64,000 nt of DNA from assembly GCF_023558375.1 (NCBI RefSeq), contig NZ_CP083761.1, positions 4,481,001 through 4,545,000 on the forward strand, in the 5' to 3' direction. This DNA is from Chroococcidiopsis sp. CCMEE 29. Lineage in GTDB: Bacteria; Cyanobacteriota; Cyanobacteriia; Cyanobacteriales; Chroococcidiopsidaceae. The position numbers and the translations under genes were made by a program. Of the stretch, positions 17,926-26,680 are shown in pieces (position 1 is the first letter of the stretch; each line of letters opens with the position of its first letter). The notes under the pieces were generated by a model. That model made no database searches. It saw only the letters and a program-made list of their open reading frames with translations, and was not told the origin of the DNA.

Positions 17926-18798
17926 ATGAACGAGGATAGTAAAAACGAGGTATTACTTGCATCTGCATCATCTCGAATTTGCTTAGGGAAAACAAAGCTT
18001 GATCGTTTTATTGTTAAGCATTTTCAACAACCTGCTTGTGAACTGCCAGAATCTTGTCTACTAACAGAGCACAGAATCGTCCTTAATCTTGGCAGTTCCT
18101 ACATTGTAGAACAGTGGTATGACGGATGCTACCAGCAAAATCAAATGAATCCAGGGAACTTTACGATTTTGCCGATAGGCATGAGTCGTCGAGTCATTTG
18201 GGATCGACCCATTGAATTCTTGCTTTTGGAGTTAGATCCTGTCTATGTGCAGAAAACTATTTTAGAGCTAAGCGATCACCATCAGCTTGAATTAGTGCCT
18301 CACCACAAACGTAATGATTCCCTGATTTATCAAATTGGTTTGGCGCTGAAAACCGAATTCCAAAGCCAGGGTTTGGGGGGGAAGCTTTATCTTGAATCCC
18401 TGATGGCAACTTTAACGGTACAACTTCTCAGACATCACGCGCATTGGACACCAATCACTCAAAGTTCTCTGAGCGGTTTGTCCAAATATCAGTTGCGGCA
18501 AGTGATTGATTACATCAGTAGCAACCTCGATCAAGAGTTGAGCCTGGATGAGTTAGCCACTATCGCCCAAACAAGCAAGTATTATCTTATCCGACTATTC
18601 AAACGCTCAATGGGAATTACATTACATCGATATGTAACAACCTGCCGGATTGAAAAAGCTAAGCAGCTACTAGCCGAGCGAAACTTGTCAATTGTCGAAA
18701 TTTGCCACCTCGTTGGGTTTCAGAGCCAAAGTCACTTCACTCATCTGTTTCATCGCCACGTCGGTACTACACCGAAAGTTTACAGAGACAGCTTGTGA
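17926..18798 (+). CDS. AraC family transcriptional regulator
   Basis: About 290 residues. The N-terminal ~170 residues form a cupin-like sensing domain (NFTILPIGMSRRVIW). The C-terminal ~100 residues are the two helix-turn-helix AraC DNA-binding domain: LSLDELATIAQTSKYYLIRLF and IVEICHLVGFQSQSHFTHLF, ending HVGTTPKVYRD. The ATG at 17926 is preferred because AAGG at 17913-17916 is well placed; the in-frame ATG at 17896 overlaps its only purine tract. It precedes a DUF4440 gene (93 bp) and a secreted cupin on the same strand, which it may control. Confidence 0.85.
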   Translation: MNEDSKNEVLLASASSRICLGKTKLDRFIVKHFQQPACELPESCLLTEHRIVLNLGSSYIVEQWYDGCYQQNQMNPGNFTILPIGMSRRVIWDRPIEFLLLELDPVYVQKTILELSDHHQLELVPHHKRNDSLIYQIGLALKTEFQSQGLGGKLYLESLMATLTVQLLRHHAHWTPITQSSLSGLSKYQLRQVIDYISSNLDQELSLDELATIAQTSKYYLIRLFKRSMGITLHRYVTTCRIEKAKQLLAERNLSIVEICHLVGFQSQSHFTHLFHRHVGTTPKVYRDSL

Positions 18799-18890
18799 AT
18801 TGTGCAAGATACCGACAAATTTTGCAACAACGCGCAAGACGTGAACCTACAAGACCAGTATCCTCTTAAGAAACCTCCTGATTCTTCGAA

Positions 18891-19271
18891 ATGAGTCCAA
18901 ACAGTCGAGAAGCAGATGAACGTGAACTGAAAGCATTGGATGCAGCGTTCCTTAACGCCATTCTCCAGCATGATATAGCCACCCTTGAACGGAACTTGCC
19001 GGATGATTTTCTCAGCATTTTCCCAGATGGTCGCATTGCGAACAAAGCCGTGGAATTGGAGAACGCCAAAACCGTACAGCTTGAATCATTCAGCACGGAT
19101 GAGCTTCAAGTGTATTGGTATGGAGAGGCTGTCGCTATTCTCAATTTTCGTTTGTCTTTAACGTTCAAAGGGCAAAAAACAAGACAGGTGCGTGACTCGC
19201 ATGTATATCTGAAGCGAAATGGACACTGGCAAATGATTCTAGGGCAAACAACTCCCATCCTGTACCTTTGA
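18891..19271 (+). CDS. DUF4440 / NTF2-like protein
   Basis: A 126-residue NTF2-fold protein of the DUF4440 type: ELKALDAAFLNAILQHDIATLERNLPDDF at the start, then strands ending HVYLKRNGHWQMILGQTT, the usual closing motif. No signal peptide. The start has no purine-rich ribosome site; the region just upstream reads CCTCC, the wrong polarity. It lies between the AraC regulator and the cupin gene, whose upstream extended frame would overlap its stop by four bases. Function unknown. Confidence 0.75.
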   Translation: MSPNSREADERELKALDAAFLNAILQHDIATLERNLPDDFLSIFPDGRIANKAVELENAKTVQLESFSTDELQVYWYGEAVAILNFRLSLTFKGQKTRQVRDSHVYLKRNGHWQMILGQTTPILYL

Positions 19272-19303
19272 CCATCACCCACCATTATTTGGAGCATCAA
19301 CCA

Positions 19304-19897
19304 ATGAAAAAAACGATTATTGCTTTTGTCCTATCCACTGTTCTGGTGCTCGTAATGCCACTAAGTGCATGGGCAGCAATTACAATTCCTCCCACATCTA
19401 ATCAGCCGATTCAATTGATTCGACCTGGAGAAGGCGAAACATTTCAAGTTGGAGGCGATTTTATTGCATTTAAAACTCTGAGCGATGACACTTCGGGAGA
19501 ACTTTCGGTTATCGAAATTACGGCTGCTCCCCAATCAGGACCACCTTTGCATAAACATCCGCCAGAAGTTTTCTACATCGTGGATGGAGAATTTGAGTTT
19601 TATGGTGCTTCGCCAGAAGATACCGTCAAAGCTACTGCTGGAGATTTCATTCACATTCCCTCCGGTGCGCCTCACGGCTACAAAAATGTTGGAACAACTC
19701 CAGGAAAGTATTTACTTTTTACCTCAATTGCAGGGAATCCAGGGCAACTTTGGTTTCAAAAGTTTGAATATGAGATGAGCAACAGCTTAGGAACTCTAGT
19801 TACTGATGGAGTACCTGCTTCTGCGGCTCCAAAGTCTTTGGATAACAACTCGATGGCTGCGATCGCTCGTAAGTATGGAATCGAATTCTTGGAGTAA
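19304..19897 (+). CDS. Secreted single-domain cupin protein
   Basis: A 197-residue exported cupin. N-terminal signal peptide MKKTIIAFVLSTVLVLV with AWA cleavage site near residue 24. Cupin motif 1: GPPLHKHPPEVFYIVDGEFEF, with two His and a Glu as metal ligands. Motif 2: AGDFIHIPSGAPHGY, with the third His. Likely a periplasmic metal-dependent protein such as a small oxygenase, isomerase or binding protein. ATG 19304 is chosen because it starts the signal peptide and GGAG lies at 19291-19294. Expected to be transcribed with the DUF4440 gene. An attC-like structure lies 70 bp downstream. Confidence 0.8.
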   Translation: MKKTIIAFVLSTVLVLVMPLSAWAAITIPPTSNQPIQLIRPGEGETFQVGGDFIAFKTLSDDTSGELSVIEITAAPQSGPPLHKHPPEVFYIVDGEFEFYGASPEDTVKATAGDFIHIPSGAPHGYKNVGTTPGKYLLFTSIAGNPGQLWFQKFEYEMSNSLGTLVTDGVPASAAPKSLDNNSMAAIARKYGIEFLE

Positions 19898-19967
19898 GGT
19901 TGTTAGTTGCTCCCAATCTGCACCTCACAATTGTTTAGAAATGGGTTGTTGAGTGGGCGATGCGGCG

Positions 19968-20055
19968 GCATAACAAGCAGTGGAGTGGACGGACGAGATA
20001 TCTTGCGCTTCGTTTCGGCGTTATCTGCCGCCGCTCACTTTTGCCGCTATCTAGC
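19968..20055 (+). other. attC-like imperfect inverted repeat (tentative)
   Basis: About 88 bp with the layout of an integron attC site: GCATAACAAGCAGTGGAGTGG on the left, partly complementary to CTGCCGCCGCTCACTTTTGC on the right. An inner pairing GGCGGCATAAC (19964-19974) with GTTATCTGCCGCC (20020-20032) also exists. The right-hand core is degraded compared with the GTTRRRY consensus. It lies between the cupin stop and the convergent gor stop. Could instead be a terminator-like palindrome. Confidence 0.3.
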
Positions 20056-20119
20056 TGGTCTGCCACCGCCACGATCTGCCCCTGTTATATCCATTTCTCC
20101 GTAAGCAAAAAGCTGAGTA

Positions 20120-21496
20120 TTAACGCAAGGTGACAAACTCTTCTGCGGAGGTAGGATGAATACCAATTGTGGCATCGAAGTCTTTTTTTGTTGCTCCCAT
20201 TTTGACGGCGATCGCCACTCCTTGAATGATTTCTGCGGCGTATTCCCCCACCATATGAGCGCCCAGTACCTTGTCGGTGTTTCCATCTACTACTAACTTG
20301 ATGATCGTTTTCTCATCTTGCCCAGTCAAATTGTGGAACAATGGACGGAATCTAGCGCGATAGCACTTTACCGCCTCACCTAATTTTTCCCGCGCTTGGG
20401 CTTCTGTCATCCCGACTGTGGCAGCTTCTGGTTGCGAAAATACAGCGGATGGAACGTTTTCATTATCCATGCTGCGGCGGTTGTTCCCAAACTCCGTATC
20501 TGCAAAGGCACGACCTTCAGCGATCGCCACTGGAGTTAAATTGATTCGATCAGTACAATCGCCTACGGCAAAAATGTTAGACTGCGTAGTTTGGCTGTAT
20601 TCATTGACGGCGATCGCACTTGTAGTACTGTAACCAGGTCCTTCGACAGAAGCAGGAATGATATCAACACCAGCATTCTCCAAACCGAGTCCCTCTACAT
20701 AAGGAGTCCGACCCGTTGCAGCCAGGAAAACATCGGCTGTTATTGGTTCTTCGTGTTCACCTGAGAGCATCAACTTTAAGCCTTCAGGTACGCGCTCAAT
20801 TTCTTTGACCACAGTATTAGTAAGAATTCTAATTCCATGCTGAGCCATACCATGCTGAATGCCAGTGCGAATATCTTCGTCGAATCCCTTCAGAACCAAG
20901 TCTTTGCGGATGATCTGGGTTACCTGACAGCCAAGACCATTCATGATCCCAGCAAATTCTACACCAATATAGCCAGCGCCAATAATGGCGATGTGCTTGG
21001 GTTTCTGGGGCAAGTGAAACATCTCATTCGAGGTAATCGCATATTCCATGCCAGGTAAATCCGGCTTAACAGGACGACCCCCAACGGCAATCAAAATTTT
21101 ATCAGCGGTGATTTTACGTCCATCAACTTCCAAAGTGTGAGGATCTGCAAACGTTGCCCGACCTGGAATCAGCTTCACCCCATTTTTTTCCAAAAACATC
21201 GTGTGCAACTGCGAGAGTCGCCGAACTTCCTGGTCTATAGCTGCGATCAAGTGTTCCCAGTCCAATTCGCTCTTCTCCACGTTCCAGCCATAGCCAGCTG
21301 CGTCGTGAAATAGCCCTGGAAAGCGAGAGCCATAGACCATAAGTTTTTTGGGGATGCAACCTCGGACAACACAGGTGCCGCCAACTAAATCTGCCTCGGC
21401 GATCGCCACCTTTGCTCCATAGCTTGCTGCCCGTTTTGAGGCGGCAAGTCCCCCAGAACCAGCACCAATGACAAAGAGGTCATAATCAAATGTCAT
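20120..21496 (-). CDS. gor: Glutathione-disulfide reductase
   Basis: NADPH-dependent flavoenzyme reducing glutathione disulfide; cytosolic homodimer, 458 residues. FAD-binding GAGSGG at residues 11-16; redox pair Cys42/Cys47 in GTCVVRGCIPKK; NAD(P) fold IAIIGAGYIGVEFAG; second FAD motif FAVGDCTDR; dimer-interface catalytic pair His447/Glu452 in IHPTSAEEF. The GTCVVRGC form is that of glutathione reductase, not dihydrolipoamide dehydrogenase. AAAGGAAC lies upstream of the ATG. A decayed tandem paralogue lies immediately upstream on the same strand. It converges with the cupin gene. Confidence 0.9.
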   Translation of the reverse strand: MTFDYDLFVIGAGSGGLAASKRAASYGAKVAIAEADLVGGTCVVRGCIPKKLMVYGSRFPGLFHDAAGYGWNVEKSELDWEHLIAAIDQEVRRLSQLHTMFLEKNGVKLIPGRATFADPHTLEVDGRKITADKILIAVGGRPVKPDLPGMEYAITSNEMFHLPQKPKHIAIIGAGYIGVEFAGIMNGLGCQVTQIIRKDLVLKGFDEDIRTGIQHGMAQHGIRILTNTVVKEIERVPEGLKLMLSGEHEEPITADVFLAATGRTPYVEGLGLENAGVDIIPASVEGPGYSTTSAIAVNEYSQTTQSNIFAVGDCTDRINLTPVAIAEGRAFADTEFGNNRRSMDNENVPSAVFSQPEAATVGMTEAQAREKLGEAVKCYRARFRPLFHNLTGQDEKTIIKLVVDGNTDKVLGAHMVGEYAAEIIQGVAIAVKMGATKKDFDATIGIHPTSAEEFVTLR

Positions 21497-21575
21497 GAAT
21501 TATGTGTTCCTTTCGTGACAACTAAAAAATTTGAGGCAAATTACACAACCTCGACTACAGCGTAGATTTTTGAAT

Positions 21576-22100
21576 TTAATCTAACGTAAGAAACTCCTCT
21601 CCGGTTGTTGGGTGAATGCCAATCGTCTCATCAATGTCTTGTTTGGTGATTCCCTTTCTAATTGCAACCGCAAGACTTTGAATAACATCAGCTACGTGTC
21701 CCCCCACCATATGAGCACCCAGCACTCGCTTGGAGTCACCATCCACAACTAACTTGATCATTGCTTGCTCATTTTGTTGAGTGATGCTGTGGAACAGCGG
21801 TTCAAACTGAGTGCGGTAGCATTGCACAGATTCGCCAAATTGTTCCCGTGCCTTACTTTCCGCTATCCCTACTGTAGCTGCTTGCAAAAATATTCGCCCC
21901 AGTTGTGCGGCTATAATCATCATGCTAGAGAATTCCCCACCGATATAGCCACCACCAACAATCACCAGCCGCTTGGGCAACTGCTGAAGTTGAAACATCT
22001 CACGGGAAGTAATGGCGTGTTCTATTCCTGGGATATTTGGCTTGAGTGGGTCTATTCCCCCAGGTTCAGCACCAATCACAAATAGGTCGTAATCATAAGA
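21576..22100 (-). pseudogene. Glutathione reductase paralogue, two internal deletions, start codon separated by an IS remnant
   Basis: Remnant of a second glutathione-reductase-like gene. It begins SYDYDLFVIGA, jumps after GG straight to the segment equivalent to residue ~143 of gor (KPNIPGIEHAITSREMF), and after VIVGGGYIGGEF loses a second block, resuming at AATVGIAESKAREQFGE through IHPTTGEEFLTLD. The redox CxxxxC pair, most of the FAD domain and part of the NADPH domain are missing, so it cannot be an enzyme. No in-frame start is present next to it; an ATG that would fit (22472-22474) lies beyond the adjacent 371-bp IS200/IS605-type remnant. It is a tandem duplicate of gor. Confidence 0.85.
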
Positions 22101-22471
22101 CTTGACATCCTCACCGCCGTAAATGGTCGGTGATTCCTAAGCCTCACGACTTAGGTTTCTGCTTCATTGCAACTGCCTCCACCCCCAGAGGAGATTTGGT
22201 CTTATGTTCGCTCCACAGACTATCCCCGCAAGCCCTGCGGTTTTTATGTGTCGAAATCCAAAAAAGGAATTCTTATGTACTGTTTTGATTCAAGGGATAG
22301 TCCTACCCATTGCCCCATCCTCTTTTCCCGGTCTACCGATTTTTCTGCGCCACTACAAAATCTTGTAGTTTTGGTGTTAGGCTTTGTGTCTCCATCGTCG
22401 CGGGTGGGTCAGTGACCATGTATATTTTAGCACAAAATGTAAAGCCGTGCTACAAGCACGGGGTTTCCACC
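22101..22471 (-). mobile_element. IS200/IS605-type remnant with TnpB C-terminus and omega-RNA-like end
   Basis: A 371-bp element without an intact transposase. On the minus strand it begins GGGTGGAAACCCCGTGCTTG, with a hairpin CCGTGC-TTGTA-GCACGG (plus-strand 22445-22461), and ends GGCGGTGAGGATGTCAAG with hairpin CACCG...CGGTG. These are the subterminal palindromes usual for cyanobacterial IS605/TnpB elements. Near the right end a frame reads NRRACGDSLWSEHK...AMKQKPKS and stops at 22144, matching the usual TnpB C-terminus. The central part is deleted, so it is non-autonomous. No target duplication, as expected for this family. Confidence 0.75.
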
Positions 22472-22518
22472 CATATTTTCGATGACTTGCTATACTTTCT
22501 GCTTGACAACTGCAACTC

Positions 22519-25500
22519 TCACTCCTCACTCCTCACTTGACGTGGCAACTGAACGCAAAACGTTGAACCTTGACCTAATTTGCTTTCGACCGTAATTATT
22601 CCTTGCATCATGTTGACCAACGACTTAGTAATTGCCAGCCCCAAACCAGTACCGCCATGCTTACGCGTAGTCGTCTGATCGACTTGCCGGAATTCTTCAA
22701 AAATATGCTCAAGCTCAGCCTCGGCAATGCCAATTCCTGTATCTTTAACGCTGAGCAACACTCGGTTGGATGAAAGTTCGCTGACCCTCACCTCCACACT
22801 GCCAGTTTCTGTGAACTTAATCGCGTTAGAGATGAGATTGACTAAAACTTGACGGAGGCGGGTGCTGTCATTAATTACCTTGGGGTCATCCAGTTCAGCA
22901 TCAACCTTTAATAGCAACTGCTTCTGCTCAGCTAGAGGTCGGAGTTCTGAGATAGTTGCTACTACCAGTTGGGTGAAATTAACTTCTTCTAGTTTCAGTT
23001 CTAGACGACCCGCTTCAATTTTGGAAAGGTCAAGGATATCATTAATCAGTGCTAGCAAGTTTTTGCCATTATTGAGAATGCGCTCCACCATGTCAACTTG
23101 AGAAGCACACAACCGGGCTGTGCGTTGGCGCAACAACACCTGAGCAAAGCCAATCACGGCATTCATAGGAGTGCGGAGTTCGTGGGACATGGTGGCGAGA
23201 AACTGAGATTTCAGCCGTGCTGCTTCTACGAGTTGCAGGTTCTGTTGCTCGATCTTTTGCCTAGATAATTCCAGTTGGCGGTTTTGTTGCGCTAAGGTCT
23301 TGTTTTGGATGGCTAACCGTTCTTCTCGCTCTTCTAAAGCGTTGATCAGGCGGGCATTATTGATGGCGATCGCCGCCTGTTCACCCACCGCTGCCAGTAA
23401 ATTCTGATCTTCCACATCAAAGGCATCAGCAGTGTCCCAATTACCAATTGCCAGTACCCCCAAGCTTCCCGCCTGTGCTGAAGCGATCACTACTGCGTAA
23501 ATTGATGCAGGCGAAGTAGAGGATGGGGTGATGGGGTGATAGGGTGATAGGGAGACAACAGAATTCCTCGTCCCTCGTCCCTCGCCCCTCGCCCCTTGAA
23601 ACAATTGGGATTCACCCGTCAAAAACACCCGATTTAGCAAACCTGCCTCGGCATTAAAAAATTCTGTCAACAGCAGATTTTCTGTGTCAATTCCAGATGT
23701 AGCGGTTAATTCCAAGCGATCGGTTTGGGGGTCGTGGAGTACAATAACAGCAAACTGAGCTTCTGGGATGCCATCACAAACTGCTTCTACCATCACTTGC
23801 AGTAAAGCAGGTAGGTTAGTTAGGCGCTGGTTCAAGAGATTGGTTATCCGCTGCAGCACCCGCAGTTGCTGCTGCTGTTCGCCGAGAATAATAATTGCCT
23901 GCCGCAGATTTTCGCCGATCTCATTTGCTTGTTCGTATAGTCTAGCGTTGTCAACTGCTAGCCCAGCACGGCGACCTAAATCTTCCGCTAATGCCAGATC
24001 TGCCTGAGTATAGCTCCGATTAGACTCTGCCGACACAAAACTGATCGCACCCAGCGTCCGTCCCCGGGCTTTCATTGGTACGCACAGCACCGACTTAATT
24101 CCAACCTGACGCAAAAGTTCTAGATGCTCAGCGTCCTGAGCTATACTCTGCAACAGCCGGTCTGGAACTTGGTTGTATAACTCTGACTGCCCCGTGCGTA
24201 TTACCTGTGGAGCATTAAAGGTATCATTGGGGTTGGTCGGATAACGACGTTGGAACTCCTGCGCCCATTTTACTTTTGATGGATTTACGTGTGCCACCGT
24301 TACTTGCCGCACCGAATCGTCTTCCTCGACCATATGAATACTGCACCAGTCGGCTAATTGCGGCACTACCAAGCGAGCTAAGTTTTCCAGAATAGTTTGA
24401 TAGTCTAGAGAAACCCCAAGAATGGCGCTAGCTTCGGCTAGGAATCGCTCTTGTTCTTCGATCCGTTTACGTTCGGTAATATCCAAAAATGCCCCAATGC
24501 TGCCTCTGCAGTTGCCTTGCTCATCAAATAGGGGTGCAGCATTACCGAGCAATTTAGTGATTGTAGCCCCGTTTTGAGTTACCAAATCGAGTTCCACATC
24601 TAACACTTCAATGCCTTTAGCAGCCGCCTGCATCGGTAAATCTTCAGCAGCCACTTCTATACCACTTCTATAAACCTGATATGTCGTTGGCTTTTCGGAT
24701 GGGGGAGCACTCTTGGAGGCATTGACATCGGGCGATAAATTGATCAGCTTTGCCAGAGCCGAATTGACTCGGATGTATCTGCATTCTGGATCTTGGGCGA
24801 TCGCAATGCCAATTGGGATCACATCCAGCAACGTTTCCAGCTCACTGACACGCCGTTCTAAGTCCCGGTTCAGTTTGACGATTTCTATTTCTGACTGCTT
24901 GCGCTCACTCAAATCGAGGACAAAGCAAATAGCTATTTCCGCCATTTGCTCTACCAAGGCAGCACCTAATAAAACTGGAACGCGGCTACCATCTTTACGA
25001 ATGTATTCCTTCTCGTAGGAGTTCAAAACTCCAGTCCCTCTAAGTTGCTCGACCGCCTGCTGGTCGGTACTGATATATTCGGGTGGGGTCATTTTCTGCC
25101 ATTGTAGCTTTCCTGTCCGCAGTTCTTGCTGCGTGTAGCCCACCATTTGTAAAAAAGCATCATTTGCCTCTAGGATACTGCCACTCAAATTCACCAAAAT
25201 GACGCCGATAATATTGGACTCAGCCAAGCGTCTAAATCTTGATTCGCTTTTCCTCAGTGCTTCCTCCAACCGCTTACGCTCCGTGATATCGCTCAGGATG
25301 CCTGACATTCGCAACGGGCAGCCAAAGCGATCGCGTTGGGCTTTTCCTCGGGCAATGCAGTAGCGGTATTCCCCAGAGGCAACATGGCGCATGCGAAATT
25401 CTACTTCACATTTCTCCCCATGGTTCAGGTGGGCAGCAATTGCTGCTTTAATTTTCGGTAGGTCTTCTGGATGCATTAGCTCGCTAAAGGCGGCAGGGGT

Positions 25501-26058
25501 AAGGCTAAATTCCGAACGCGATACCCCAATAATTTCCAACAGCCGGTCATTACAATAAACTTCATCCGTAGCGCAATACCAATCCCAAATCCCATCATTA
25601 GAGCCTTCTAGAACTAAACGATAACGTTCCTCGCTTTCTTGCAACCGCTGGTTAGCTAGCTCTACTTCCTTTTCGGCTCGATAGAGGCGAACGCAATGAC
25701 GAAGGATTTGGGATAAATTATCTGGCGATACCCTTGCTTTAGAGAGATAGTCGCAAGCCCCAGCTTTCATCAGTTCAACAGCAACTTGTTCATCTCCCTG
25801 TCCAGTTAAAACAACTAGAGGAACTGTAATCCCTAGAGAACGCACTTGCTGAATTAAACTGAGACCGTCCCCATCTGGAAGCAGATAATCTAGCAATACA
25901 CAGTCAAATTGCTGCTGTTGCAAAGCAGTGATCGCTCCAGCGCAGCCATCGGTTTCTGACAACTCCATTTGCACGCCAGCAGCTTTAAGCGCCCGGCGGA
26001 CTGCCATGCGATCTACTTCATCGTCATCAACCACCAAAATTTTGACTGTTTCTTCCAT
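22519..26058 (-). CDS. Hybrid sensor histidine kinase (REC-PAS-PAS-PAS-GAF-GAF-HisKA-HATPase)
   Basis: Cytosolic 1179-residue kinase. Order: receiver (1-~125; acidic DDD near 11 and phospho-acceptor Asp57 in LLDYLLPDG); three PAS domains (~140-265, ~275-395, ~405-530), each closed by DITERK-like ends; two GAF domains (~540-700 and ~725-905); coiled coil; HisKA with MSHELRTPMN (His959); HATPase with N box NLISNAIKF, DTGIGIAE and GGTGLGL. No membrane helix. The second GAF domain carries an insert (about residues 820-848) encoded by short tandem repeats. Downstream of an Rcp1-like receiver gene by 67 bp, so a phosphorelay with it is likely. The input signal is unknown. Confidence 0.9.
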   Translation of the reverse strand: MEETVKILVVDDDEVDRMAVRRALKAAGVQMELSETDGCAGAITALQQQQFDCVLLDYLLPDGDGLSLIQQVRSLGITVPLVVLTGQGDEQVAVELMKAGACDYLSKARVSPDNLSQILRHCVRLYRAEKEVELANQRLQESEERYRLVLEGSNDGIWDWYCATDEVYCNDRLLEIIGVSRSEFSLTPAAFSELMHPEDLPKIKAAIAAHLNHGEKCEVEFRMRHVASGEYRYCIARGKAQRDRFGCPLRMSGILSDITERKRLEEALRKSESRFRRLAESNIIGVILVNLSGSILEANDAFLQMVGYTQQELRTGKLQWQKMTPPEYISTDQQAVEQLRGTGVLNSYEKEYIRKDGSRVPVLLGAALVEQMAEIAICFVLDLSERKQSEIEIVKLNRDLERRVSELETLLDVIPIGIAIAQDPECRYIRVNSALAKLINLSPDVNASKSAPPSEKPTTYQVYRSGIEVAAEDLPMQAAAKGIEVLDVELDLVTQNGATITKLLGNAAPLFDEQGNCRGSIGAFLDITERKRIEEQERFLAEASAILGVSLDYQTILENLARLVVPQLADWCSIHMVEEDDSVRQVTVAHVNPSKVKWAQEFQRRYPTNPNDTFNAPQVIRTGQSELYNQVPDRLLQSIAQDAEHLELLRQVGIKSVLCVPMKARGRTLGAISFVSAESNRSYTQADLALAEDLGRRAGLAVDNARLYEQANEIGENLRQAIIILGEQQQQLRVLQRITNLLNQRLTNLPALLQVMVEAVCDGIPEAQFAVIVLHDPQTDRLELTATSGIDTENLLLTEFFNAEAGLLNRVFLTGESQLFQGARGEGRGTRNSVVSLSPYHPITPSSTSPASIYAVVIASAQAGSLGVLAIGNWDTADAFDVEDQNLLAAVGEQAAIAINNARLINALEEREERLAIQNKTLAQQNRQLELSRQKIEQQNLQLVEAARLKSQFLATMSHELRTPMNAVIGFAQVLLRQRTARLCASQVDMVERILNNGKNLLALINDILDLSKIEAGRLELKLEEVNFTQLVVATISELRPLAEQKQLLLKVDAELDDPKVINDSTRLRQVLVNLISNAIKFTETGSVEVRVSELSSNRVLLSVKDTGIGIAEAELEHIFEEFRQVDQTTTRKHGGTGLGLAITKSLVNMMQGIITVESKLGQGSTFCVQLPRQVRSEE
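23516..23603 (-). repeat. Spacer-type tandem repeats inside the kinase GAF domain
   Basis: Inside the second GAF domain of the large kinase the plus strand reads GGGGTGAT units (23524-23550) and CCTCGTC/CCTCGCC heptamers (23572-23598), identical to repeats otherwise found between genes. They stay in frame, encoding a Gly/Arg-rich then Ser/Pro-rich stretch. Confidence 0.85.
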
Positions 26059-26063
26059 AGTTA

Positions 26064-26096
26064 GAGACGAGGGACGAGGGGCGAGGGGCGAGGGGT
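26064..26096 (-). repeat. Short tandem repeat (GGGGCGA)n
   Basis: Four to five GGGACGA/GGGGCGA heptamers in the 67-bp spacer between the receiver gene and the hybrid kinase gene, immediately upstream of the kinase start. No separate ribosome-binding site is visible apart from this purine tract. Confidence 0.8.
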
Positions 26097-26125
26097 AATT
26101 TTTACACTACTCACTACTCACTCTT

Positions 26126-26554
26126 CTAAGGTATTTCACTCAATGTCCAGTACTTATTGAGTGTTGCCATTGTTTGTACGAAGTTGGAAAATGTCACTGG
26201 CTTAAGAATATATCCAGCGACATTTAAGTTATAAGCCTCCACTTTATCTTTATCTTCATTTGATGTTGTTAATACAATCACCGGGATTGGCTTAAGTTCC
26301 GGATCGAGCCGCAATTCACGTAAGAATTCAATGCCATTCATCTTAGGCATATTTAGATCTAGTAAGATCAATCTTCGCTCCCGAGGTATGGTCGGTGTAC
26401 CCTGACCACGTAATATGTCTAATGCTTCCAATCCATTGGCAGCAACATAAAGTGGATTAGTAATGTTGTTTTTCTTAAACGCTCGTTGCATATTCATCAC
26501 ATCCACTTCATCGTCTTCGATAAGCAGGATGTTGATCATTTTGTTTTCTATCAT
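26126..26554 (-). CDS. CheY-like response regulator, Rcp1 type
   Basis: Single receiver domain of 142 residues without output domain. Acidic pocket EDD near 13-15, phospho-acceptor Asp66 in LLDLNMPKMNG, conserved Thr in VLTTSNED and Lys in YILKPVTF. The long insertion before the Asp strand (RGQGTPTIPRERR) is typical of Rcp1-type regulators that pair with phytochrome-like kinases. Start at 26554 or the in-frame ATG at 26539. It lies between two histidine kinase genes on the same strand; the upstream kinase has a phytochrome-type H-box, so it is the probable phosphodonor. Confidence 0.9.
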   Translation of the reverse strand: MIENKMINILLIEDDEVDVMNMQRAFKKNNITNPLYVAANGLEALDILRGQGTPTIPRERRLILLDLNMPKMNGIEFLRELRLDPELKPIPVIVLTTSNEDKDKVEAYNLNVAGYILKPVTFSNFVQTMATLNKYWTLSEIP

Positions 26555-26680
26555 TTAGTGTTCTATCTTCTATAATTCCTGAAATACTATTCTGAGCGCC
26601 TCACTCGTTTGATAGGCTTTGCGCTACTCGCAAATTAATTAATTCCCTTCTCTCTACTCCCTATTCCTTAATCCCTATTC

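Noticed and set aside
22167-22415. 82-residue plus-strand frame inside the IS remnant
   Set aside because: The minus strand carries the TnpB C-terminus; the plus frame has no known features.
22514-22545. ACTCCTCACTCCTCACTT resembling the Yfr1 small RNA core
   Set aside because: Yfr1 needs ACUCCUCACAC between two hairpins; here it is a plain repeat at the kinase 3' end.
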